A stretch of DNA of 20,446 nucleotides from a virus, in IMG/VR virus record IMGVR_UViG_3300032093_001042, positions 1-20,446 of that record. One strand, written 5' to 3'. Made by a program: the position numbers and the translations under genes. Positions 15,410 to 20,446 of this stretch are shown piece after piece (the first letter of the stretch is position 1; the number at the start of each line of letters is the position of its first letter). The notes under the pieces are model-generated. The model worked only from the letters and a program-made list of their open reading frames with translations, made no database searches and was not told the DNA's origin.

Positions 15410-15412
15410 ATT

Positions 15413-18136
15413 TTAAACTTGTCTATTTAATGTAGTTTGAAATGCTTGAACTCTATTGTAAAAATTTAATGTTTGAACTGCATCTAAAGAATCACCTATT
15501 GAAGCAAATGCACATTCTTTATTGTCATAATAAACAATTGAAGCACCACTTCTTGAGGCAGAAATCAAAAGTGTTTGTGTAATTTGACTTGTAGTTCCAT
15601 TTGTTGATGTTCCGTTGGCTATATTAGAACCATTTTTATAAAATGCAGAAGATGTCGCATTTATCCTTGATGATTGATAAAATCCCCTTGAATCAGTTTC
15701 AGCCGTTGCTATGGCTGTTCCATTTGTACCACCATAAATAGAACTTCTACCATTACTTGATTGCCTTATTGTAAATCTACAATAGTTTGGACTTCCACCA
15801 CCACTATCACTACCTATTGAAGAAGAAAATCCAGCAGTTGCAGAATTTGTTCTTGAATAAAAAGATAAGTGCTTATTATCGGTAGCTACAAAGGCAGTTG
15901 ATGGTGCTAAAAAGGTATCGGCATAAGCATTAGAGCCATTTGGTAATGCACCATTTTGGCTAAATGTCCATCCTCCAACAAATGATAAATTATAAGTACC
16001 TACTGTCTTTAAGTTAACAGCACATGAACTTGCCGAAGAACCAACCATAGGGTATATAGCTTTCATTGATGTCCATAAGCCATCAGCCTTTAATCCTATA
16101 ACTAAATTATTTACAGCAGTAGCTTCAACTTGGTCAACTATGTTTGCTGAATTTATAAATGCTTGGGCATCAGGGTCACTTACTATTGGAGGTGTAGGAA
16201 GAATTGCTCTACCTAAAGTGGTTTGTAAATTTTGTACAGCAGTATAAAAATTAGATGCTTCTGTGTCTGTCAATCCATCTCCTATTGAAGCAAATGCACT
16301 TTGTTTGGTACTATAATATTGTGGCGTACCATTATTATTTGATGCACCAATAAAAAATGGAACGGTTGAAGTTGCACTTGATGGAGCAGTTCCGTTAATT
16401 ATGTTTACACCATTTTTAAATGTTTTTATAACATTGGATGCTGTTCTTGTGCCTACATAAAATCCTTGAGTATTTGATGTTGCAACAGAATTAAGAGTAA
16501 CTGTATTGTTAAATCTAAAAAAAATTGTATTTGCACTTGATAAAGCTAAATCAGAATAACTATCAGGACTTGGTTTTAAAGTTCCTATATCAGCTGCTGA
16601 ACCAGCCGAAAGAAAATTAGTCCTACTATAATAAGATAAGTGACCACTATTTAAACCTATTGCTGATGTACTTAAAAAAGTATTTGCGTAAGCATTAGTT
16701 CCATTTGGAGTAGCACCATTTGTACTGTAATTCCAACCTCCTACCCAACTTAATCTAAAAGCATTATTGGTGTCTTGCGGATTAACCAAATTATATTTCA
16801 TTTGGTTAGCCATATCTACTTGTAATGTTTTATCTGTTATCATAGGATATATGGCTTTCATCTTAGTCCATATATTATAAGATTTTAATTGACCAATAAA
16901 AGTACCAATGGCTACTTGTGTTGATGTATTAGTTATTTGGGTAGCAAATAAATAAGCATTTGTTTCATTACCATAATTTCTATTATAGTAGAAAGACTGT
17001 GTGGGATTTATATTTCTACTTAATGCTACTTGATATTTCTCAACTATTTGATAAAAAAGCTGTGATTCTAAATCTGTAAGACCACTTCCAATACTTGCAA
17101 AAGAATATTGTCTTTGTGAATAATTACCTGATGCTGGACTACCATTTACATTTAAGTTAGCTATAAAAATTGTATTTGTTATTGTGCTTGTATTTGGTGT
17201 AGAAACATTAGTATTTGTAGTTCCAAATTGAGTTCCATTTTTAAATACTTTAAACAAATTAGTAGTTGTTCTTGTTCCAATGTAAAAACCTTCTGAATTA
17301 GCATTACCAATAGTAATTCTGTTTGTATTAAAGTTGTATTGGTCTGAATATAAATTTCCATCACTCCACCTTAAATTTATGGACAAATATCCATTACCTC
17401 CAGTACCAGTTACTACACCTATGTCACCTACACCTGATGCACTATTTGTTCTTGAATATATAGAAATATGAGTATTACCATTTGATAATGTAGAAGATGG
17501 CGATAGAAAAGTATCCGCATAACCATTTGTACCATTACCAGCCATTCCGTTGGAACTAAAAGTTATACTACCTATACCACTCGGATAGCTTAATCTAAAT
17601 GCTCCATTACTATCAACTGGATTCTTTAAATTAAACTTCATCTGATTTGCTATATCCACTTGTGTTACCTTGTCAGTAATCATAGGATATAAAGCATTAA
17701 ACTTAGTCCATATATTAGCACCCTTTAAATCTAATACAAATTCATTAAGTGCAACTGTTTGTGTTGTTGCTGTTAGTGTAGTGGCTGTATTATAAGCATA
17801 AGCATCTGCATCATAAACATATAAGGAGTTACTTGTAGCACTTGCAGTACCCGAAGGATTAGTAGCATATACTTCACAAGTAATAGTACATCCTGCATCT
17901 ACAAATATTAAATTATAAGTTGTTGCACCAGGAGTAGGAAAAGGTACCACAGGAACACCATTTCTTTTCCACCAATAAGTAAAGGTTGGACTAGGAGATC
18001 CTGTCCATGTACCATTTGTAGTTGTTAATACATTACCTACCACATTAGTTCCTGATATCACAGGAGCAGACGTATTTACAGGTGCCGATGCTGGCCCCGA
18101 AAATGTTCCTGCTCCTAATAATAACAGTGTTCCCAT
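15413..18136 (-). CDS. Large fibre/adhesin protein with Ig-like domain and three repeated modules (907 aa)
   Basis: Residues about 18-107 form an Ig-like domain of the invasin or BIg style (P-V-I-S-G-T...G-T-W-T-G-S-P-S-P-T...C-E-V-Y-A-T-N-P-S-G-T). Then come three copies of one long module, about 111-376, 392-645 and 655-907. Landmarks recur: IWTKFNALYPM / IWTKMKAIYPM / LWTSMKAIYPM (142, 422, 687); ISIYSRTNS / LSYYSRTNF / LSFYSRTNS (224, 500, 757); GFYIGTRT / GFYVGTRT / GFYQSSRI (283, 558, 818); and FASIGSGLTD / FASIGDGLTD / FASIGDSLDA near each end. The modules are beta-rich and likely lectin- or concanavalin-like. They end in a helix, FYTAVQNLQTTLGR. No enzyme residues are apparent. The protein is likely the receptor-binding fibre or head adhesin. 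Confidence 0.85.
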   Translation of the reverse strand: MGTLLLLGAGTFSGPASAPVNTSAPVISGTNVVGNVLTTTNGTWTGSPSPTFTYWWKRNGVPVVPFPTPGATTYNLIFVDAGCTITCEVYATNPSGTASATSNSLYVYDADAYAYNTATTLTATTQTVALNEFVLDLKGANIWTKFNALYPMITDKVTQVDIANQMKFNLKNPVDSNGAFRLSYPSGIGSITFSSNGMAGNGTNGYADTFLSPSSTLSNGNTHISIYSRTNSASGVGDIGVVTGTGGNGYLSINLRWSDGNLYSDQYNFNTNRITIGNANSEGFYIGTRTTTNLFKVFKNGTQFGTTNTNVSTPNTSTITNTIFIANLNVNGSPASGNYSQRQYSFASIGSGLTDLESQLFYQIVEKYQVALSRNINPTQSFYYNRNYGNETNAYLFATQITNTSTQVAIGTFIGQLKSYNIWTKMKAIYPMITDKTLQVDMANQMKYNLVNPQDTNNAFRLSWVGGWNYSTNGATPNGTNAYANTFLSTSAIGLNSGHLSYYSRTNFLSAGSAADIGTLKPSPDSYSDLALSSANTIFFRFNNTVTLNSVATSNTQGFYVGTRTASNVIKTFKNGVNIINGTAPSSATSTVPFFIGASNNNGTPQYYSTKQSAFASIGDGLTDTEASNFYTAVQNLQTTLGRAILPTPPIVSDPDAQAFINSANIVDQVEATAVNNLVIGLKADGLWTSMKAIYPMVGSSASSCAVNLKTVGTYNLSFVGGWTFSQNGALPNGSNAYADTFLAPSTAFVATDNKHLSFYSRTNSATAGFSSSIGSDSGGGSPNYCRFTIRQSSNGRSSIYGGTNGTAIATAETDSRGFYQSSRINATSSAFYKNGSNIANGTSTNGTTSQITQTLLISASRSGASIVYYDNKECAFASIGDSLDAVQTLNFYNRVQAFQTTLNRQV

Positions 18137-18139
18137 TCT

Positions 18140-18880
18140 TTATAAATAAAATCCAGATGCTGATACGTATACACTAGATCCTGTAGTAAGACACACAGCT
18201 TCTAAATCATCACCTGCAGGAACAAGCAATGGTGTAGGAAATGATAAGCTAAACCCACCACCGGCAGGAGCTGCATATCCTTGATACAAAATACCTGCTC
18301 CAGTAGAATAAGTTATACGAACAACAGTACCCACAGTAGCATGACTATTAGTTACCAATATCTGTGTAACATACATGTCTGTCGCAGGACCTGGACTAGG
18401 TATCACAGGTGTTAACGTAAGATCTATTATCGGACCTACTGCTCCTGTAATCAAATTAGGAGGCAACGGATAAGTAGCAACCAAACCATCAACAGTAATA
18501 GTATTGCCCCCATCCTGTATGTTCACAGCATTACCCCCACCACCATTCAGTACTGTAGTACCTGACGGTGCTGTAATAGGTGTAAGATTCCCAGGTGCAG
18601 GAGCAGGAGTAATAGTAGTCTGGGTAGTTTGATTAAACCAAACAGTAGCCGTCACCGTAGAAGTAGCTACATCTATAATATCATATCTTACTATAATATT
18701 CCCTGCAACATACCCTGTCCCAGAACCTGTCGCCTCATAAGTAGTAGTCCTAGTCTCATAGTCTACACCAGGCAAAGCATTTATACTAGCATTAATTGCT
18801 GATAATAACTGCAACGTCTTTAACTGATAAGGATAATTGTTACCCTTATTGCCATTATCCTTTAAGTTACCTATACTCAT
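18140..18880 (-). CDS. Surface/structural protein with shared N-terminal tag (246 aa)
   Basis: It starts MSIGNLKDNGNKGNNYPYQL, almost identical to the first residues of the 443 aa protein, and DNA similarity between the two starts is visible as well. After the tag (to about residue 40) comes a low-complexity, Thr/Ala/Pro/Gly-rich part with PAPAPGNLTPITAPSG, then beta-rich segments and a terminal VYVSASGFYL. There are no membrane, enzyme or cysteine motifs. It precedes the 907 aa fibre gene by 3 bases, so a virion decoration or fibre role is likely, with the shared tag as the docking site. Nothing more can be assigned. Confidence 0.72.
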   Translation of the reverse strand: MSIGNLKDNGNKGNNYPYQLKTLQLLSAINASINALPGVDYETRTTTYEATGSGTGYVAGNIIVRYDIIDVATSTVTATVWFNQTTQTTITPAPAPGNLTPITAPSGTTVLNGGGGNAVNIQDGGNTITVDGLVATYPLPPNLITGAVGPIIDLTLTPVIPSPGPATDMYVTQILVTNSHATVGTVVRITYSTGAGILYQGYAAPAGGGFSLSFPTPLLVPAGDDLEAVCLTTGSSVYVSASGFYL

Positions 18881-18883
18881 ATA

Positions 18884-19027
18884 TCATTTATACGTTTGTG
18901 AATATTTTGTATCAAATAGCAAAGCTACAGTCATATCACCCTCCCAATAATAATTTTTATCTGCTGTATCAGTACTATAGTTATAATCTAAAAAACTTAG
19001 AGGATAACTATAATTGATTACTAGCAC
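18884..19027 (-). CDS. Possible small protein, GTG start (47 aa)
   Basis: The frame starts at GTG (19025-19027), preceded by A-rich sequence, and ends with TGA three bases before the next ATG (18880). The peptide reads MLVINYSYPLSFLDYNYSTD, then a Tyr-rich portion, and ends LFDTKYSQTYK (first codon read as Met). It fills most of the 165-base space between two genes and ends close to the downstream start. It is in the same frame as the gene upstream, separated by tandem TAA TAA stops and six codons, so it may instead be the detached end of a longer ancestral gene. There is no known family. Confidence 0.5.
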   Translation of the reverse strand: MLVINYSYPLSFLDYNYSTDTADKNYYWEGDMTVALLFDTKYSQTYK

Positions 19028-19045
19028 TCTTATTATTTTTAATTA

Positions 19046-19516
19046 TTATTTGTTGTAAACCCTAATCTCAAAGATGCTATTACTATTAAGCACATTACTT
19101 AATACCGTATCTTTGGGCAAAGGAAAATCTAAAACACCACCTGTGTCACCTGACTGAGTGGTAAGAATCTTAACCGAATTAGCTGTATCAAAACTAGCAG
19201 TAGAAGTCCATACATTTGTTGAACCATTATAAACAATCTCCGGTGTGATATGAACACTATACAACAACCCATCTACAGTATAGTTCTTATCGGTAAACAA
19301 AGCCTTCGACAAACTAACAGTATACTCACCAATACCTGCATAACTATAGGTAACCTCCAAACCCAAACTGTTCTCCAACTCTTGTAACACAACAGGAGCC
19401 GACGTAACAGTCTGACTCAATATAACCTTATAACTCTTATACCCCTGCAAGTATACCCTCGCAACAGATATAGTCTGGCCCAATAACTGCCATAAATGTG
19501 TAAACCTGTTTCTCAT
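19046..19516 (-). CDS. Unknown protein, first gene of the minus-strand block (156 aa)
   Basis: I chose the ATG at 19514-19516 because it follows an A-rich tract (TTAAAAAAAAAGAGT) of the kind seen before other starts here; an upstream ATG at 19556-19558 would add 14 Lys/Asn-rich residues (MVFSKSNNKLKKKS). The protein has a basic N-terminus, MRNRFTHLWQLLGQTISVAR, followed by beta-rich sequence with TVTSAPVVLQEL and GGVLDFPLPK. The middle, with VTYSYAGIGEYTVSL, looks like a beta-sandwich virion protein. There is no motif of an enzyme or membrane protein. Being first in the block beside fibre genes, it may be a minor structural protein. Codons are rich in G and T on the coding strand, more so than in the packaging genes. 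Confidence 0.7.
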   Translation of the reverse strand: MRNRFTHLWQLLGQTISVARVYLQGYKSYKVILSQTVTSAPVVLQELENSLGLEVTYSYAGIGEYTVSLSKALFTDKNYTVDGLLYSVHITPEIVYNGSTNVWTSTASFDTANSVKILTTQSGDTGGVLDFPLPKDTVLSNVLNSNSIFEIRVYNK

Positions 19517-19764
19517 ACTCTTTTTTTTTAATTTGTTATTACTTTTACTGAACACCAAAAATAATAATTCCTACAACATATCCTACATCACCCTCACAAT
19601 TTATTTTACCCCCCAAAAACACAATACCTACACGAAAGCAAGAGTATTCATAAAATACCATACCTATACTCAAACAAGGGTACCACCCACACAGCCCCCC
19701 CACCAAGTTGGGAAAGGGGGTACCCCCGGGTGTTCCTAGGTTGTTGATGGGACAAGGTACGATG
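19517..19764. promoter_or_regulatory. Divergent transcription switch region without genes
   Basis: This is the space between the minus-strand block and the plus-strand units. The bases 19551-19633 contain no G on the plus strand (28 C, 0 G in 83 bases), so a minus-strand leader transcript would be C-free and unstructured. I see no clean TAnnTTTG box upstream of the 156 aa gene. From 19676 to 19735 it becomes GC-rich with overlapping palindromes (see next entry). A late promoter, an origin or a genome end could all be here; the sequence does not decide. Confidence 0.4.
19695..19730. repeat. GC-rich palindromic patch
   Basis: In an otherwise AT-rich region, a run of seven C (19695-19701) is followed by CCAAGTTGG (19703-19711), then the perfect 12-base palindrome GGGGGTACCCCC (19716-19727), then GGG. 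The C-run could pair with the G-run to form a stem-loop (C5 with 19716-19720), or the palindrome could fold on its own. A further GGGTACC lies just upstream at about 19678. No T-run on either side makes it an ordinary terminator. Confidence 0.55.
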
Positions 19765-19780
19765 CCAACCTTTTTTATGT
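19765..19780 (+). promoter_or_regulatory. Conserved CCAACCTTTTTTA element, copy 1
   Basis: First copy of the repeated element CCAACCTTTYTTA. It continues with TGT, and an ATG lies 31 bases after the element begins (19796), the same distance as for copies 2 and 3. The element opens the unit that ends at the terminator at 19888-19917. Confidence 0.65.
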
Positions 19781-19887
19781 AATAGGGTAATGGTTATGAC
19801 CTTTCTAAGAAAGATTAGAAGAACATGCTAACTGTCTACTAATCCGAGACTCAGGATTGGAATAGGCAAAGCCAGAGTCGTACTGCA
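19781..19887 (+). ncRNA. Candidate small RNA (or micropeptide transcript) of the first plus-strand unit
   Basis: Between element copy 1 and the first terminator there is no credible gene; the only frame at the expected distance is an 11-residue peptide (ATG 19796, TAA 19829-19831). The transcript has short hairpins: CTTTC-TAA-GAAAG (19801-19813), AATCC-loop-GGATT (19841-19858) and GGC-AAA-GCC. It does not fold as a tRNA: no acceptor or T-arm match was found on either strand. The size of about 110-150 bases and the closing terminator suit a small regulatory RNA. Function is unknown, and a translated micropeptide remains possible. Confidence 0.4.
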
Positions 19888-19917
19888 AACAGGGCCTTCG
19901 GTCCTGTTCTTTTTTTT
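19888..19917 (+). terminator. Intrinsic terminator of the first plus-strand unit
   Basis: The stem is AACAGGGCC paired with GGTCCTGTT (9 bp with one G-U pair), with the small TTC loop, followed by C and eight T (19910-19917). This is strong and in the plus orientation. Confidence 0.88.
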
Positions 19918-19946
19918 AAGTGGTATGTCGGCATTAAAGCACTTTC

Positions 19947-19962
19947 CCAACCTTTCTTAGTG
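19947..19962 (+). promoter_or_regulatory. Conserved CCAACCTTTCTTA element, copy 2
   Basis: The second copy of the repeated element begins 30 bases before the ATG of the 61 aa gene and 30 bases after the T-tract of the preceding terminator. The base at the Y position is C. Downstream GGGGAAATAAACTCT leads to the ATG. Confidence 0.65.
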
Positions 19963-19976
19963 GGGAAATAAACTCT

Positions 19977-20162
19977 ATGGACACAAAAGAACTAATTGCT
20001 AAGGCAAGAGACATTATGGAAAGCTTTGACCAATCGGCAGCTATGACCATTGGATATGATAAGCCATCATACACCTTAACAGCCGAACAAATGCTAATCA
20101 TTGCAGCAGCACTTTACCATGCTGATTGCGAGATACAAGAGGAAGATGACCTACCATTCTAG
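19977..20162 (+). CDS. Small unknown protein of a monocistronic unit (61 aa)
   Basis: The protein is small, acidic and helical: MDTKELIAKARDIMESFDQS, a middle part with YTLTAEQMLIIAAALY, and an acidic end EIQEEDDLPF. It has no known family and no cysteine cluster or membrane span. The start is set by the element 30 bases upstream, and TAG is followed at once by a terminator, so the gene stands alone. Small acidic proteins expressed from separate early-type units in phages are often host-takeover or inhibitor proteins; that is inference from setting only. Confidence 0.78.
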   Translation: MDTKELIAKARDIMESFDQSAAMTIGYDKPSYTLTAEQMLIIAAALYHADCEIQEEDDLPF

Positions 20163-20165
20163 ATT

Positions 20166-20189
20166 AGGGGCTTTGCCCCTTTTCTTTTT
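20166..20189 (+). terminator. Intrinsic terminator after the 61 aa gene
   Basis: A 6-bp perfect stem, AGGGGC paired with GCCCCT, has a TTT loop and is followed by TTTCTTTTT. It begins four bases after the stop codon. Confidence 0.85.
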
Positions 20190-20202
20190 ACCGTGTCCTT
20201 TT

Positions 20203-20220
20203 CCAACCTTTTTTATTGTG
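20203..20220 (+). promoter_or_regulatory. Conserved CCAACCTTTTTTA element, copy 3
   Basis: The third copy lies only 13 bases after the T-tract of the preceding terminator and starts 31 bases before the ATG of the 51 aa gene. The short space leaves no room for a full upstream -33 region, which suggests that the element itself is the promoter core. Confidence 0.65.
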
Positions 20221-20233
20221 AAAATATATACCT

Positions 20234-20389
20234 ATGAAAACCTTCAATCAATTCATTGCTGAGCATCCTGAACTACAAGAAATGGATGCCATGGACCAAC
20301 AATTCTTCTATGATAGCTACTTAGAAGATTACCGTTTTGGTTTAGACAGATTATCGGAAGACCCTGATCCATATGGGGATAACGATTAA
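20234..20389 (+). CDS. Small acidic unknown protein of a monocistronic unit (51 aa)
   Basis: The frame runs from the ATG at 20234 to TAA at 20387-20389. The protein, MKTFNQFIAEHPELQEMDAM and then QQFFYDSYLEDYRFGL, ends in an Asp/Glu/Pro-rich tail (SEDPDPYGDND). It is strongly acidic, with no membrane part and no known motif. It is bracketed by element copy 3 and a terminator, the same unit layout as the 61 aa gene. Acidic small phage proteins sometimes mimic DNA or inhibit host enzymes, but nothing here proves that. Confidence 0.78.
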   Translation: MKTFNQFIAEHPELQEMDAMDQQFFYDSYLEDYRFGLDRLSEDPDPYGDND

Positions 20390-20401
20390 CTCTACACATA
20401 G

Positions 20402-20431
20402 GGAGCACCTTCGGGTGCTTCTTTGTTTTTT
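20402..20431 (+). terminator. Intrinsic terminator after the 51 aa gene
   Basis: The stem GGAGCACC pairs with GGTGCTTC (8 bp with one G-U) around a TTCG tetraloop closed by C-G, followed by TTTGTTTTTT. This is a textbook plus-strand terminator. Confidence 0.88.
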
Positions 20432-20437
20432 AAATGT

Positions 20438-20446
20438 CCAACCTTT
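20438..20446 (+). promoter_or_regulatory. Conserved CCAACCTTT element, copy 4, cut by window end
   Basis: The last nine bases are CCAACCTTT, identical to the start of copies 1-3 and located 6 bases after the T-tract of the third terminator. A fourth unit very probably continues past the window end. Confidence 0.6.

Noticed and set aside
15413-18136. CRISPR array or short tandem DNA repeats
   Set aside because: The repetition is at protein level over about 750 bases per copy and is too diverged in DNA; there are no evenly spaced short repeats anywhere in the window.
18920-18927. TAGCTTTG, matching TAnnTTTG, 40 bases before the 246 aa gene
   Set aside because: It lies in the 47-codon frame, has no accompanying palindrome, and such a six-base match is expected by chance in AT-rich DNA.
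19781-19887. A tRNA gene in the first plus-strand unit
   Set aside because: No TTCRA T-loop, no 7-bp acceptor stem and no 5-bp anticodon stem could be formed on either strand, although TTCTTCTAA on the minus strand looks superficially like an anticodon loop.
2598-20162. Recoding of TAG to an amino acid, known in some crAss-like phages
   Set aside because: The long structural genes (732, 931 and 907 aa) have no in-frame TAG, and the 61 aa gene ends in TAG immediately before a terminator, so TAG acts as stop.
1-20446. Insertion sequences, integrase or attachment sites
   Set aside because: No transposase or integrase motifs and no terminal repeats flanking a segment were seen; the gene order is continuous phage structure.

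Overview
This AT-rich window is part of the genome of a tailed double-stranded DNA phage. The likely host is a member of the Bacteroidota. The evidence for that host is that genes are preceded by A-rich leaders rather than clear Shine-Dalgarno sequences, and that two intergenic gaps contain a TAnnTTTG box, the -7 element typical of that phylum. A large terminase (732 aa), a very long portal (931 aa), a scaffold-like protein and a major capsid protein lie in that order, with an HU/IHF-like protein and a PD-(D/E)XK nuclease upstream. This makes a crAss-like (Crassvirales) or related podovirus-type phage my best guess, but I could not test that by alignment. Stop codons TAA, TAG and TGA are all used, and I see no sign of TAG recoding.

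From about 19.5 kb down to base 1, essentially every gene lies on the minus strand in one tightly packed late block. Many junctions overlap by 1 to 20 bases (56 in one case), several as TAATG. In transcription order it holds: a small unknown protein; fibre/adhesin-type virion proteins (246 aa and a 907 aa protein with an Ig-like domain and three copies of one long domain); a lysis cassette (GH19 endolysin, small lipoprotein, two-helix holin candidate, two paralogous membrane/coiled-coil proteins, and a membrane-anchored coiled-coil protein); two more surface or structural proteins (243 and 443 aa); a group of small packaging or DNA-binding proteins (coiled coil, winged helix, HU-like, cysteine-rich, PD-(D/E)XK nuclease and three of unknown function); then TerL, portal, scaffold candidate and the capsid gene, which is cut by the window edge.

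At about 19.5-19.76 kb transcription diverges. The switch region has an 83-base stretch with no G on the plus strand and a GC-rich patch with overlapping palindromes. To its right, on the plus strand, is a different style of organisation: very small single-gene units, each made of the conserved element CCAACCTTTYTTA, a start codon 30-31 bases after the element begins, a short gene, and a strong intrinsic terminator. Three complete units and the start of a fourth are visible. The first unit has no convincing protein and may encode a small RNA. These look like early-type genes driven by a phage-specific promoter, and they are the most interesting part of the window.

Two gaps inside the late block (before the scaffold candidate and before the 104 aa gene) share a 17-base palindromic element, 16 of 17 bases identical, next to the TAnnTTTG boxes. 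They are likely internal promoters or operators that boost or time capsid and packaging gene expression.
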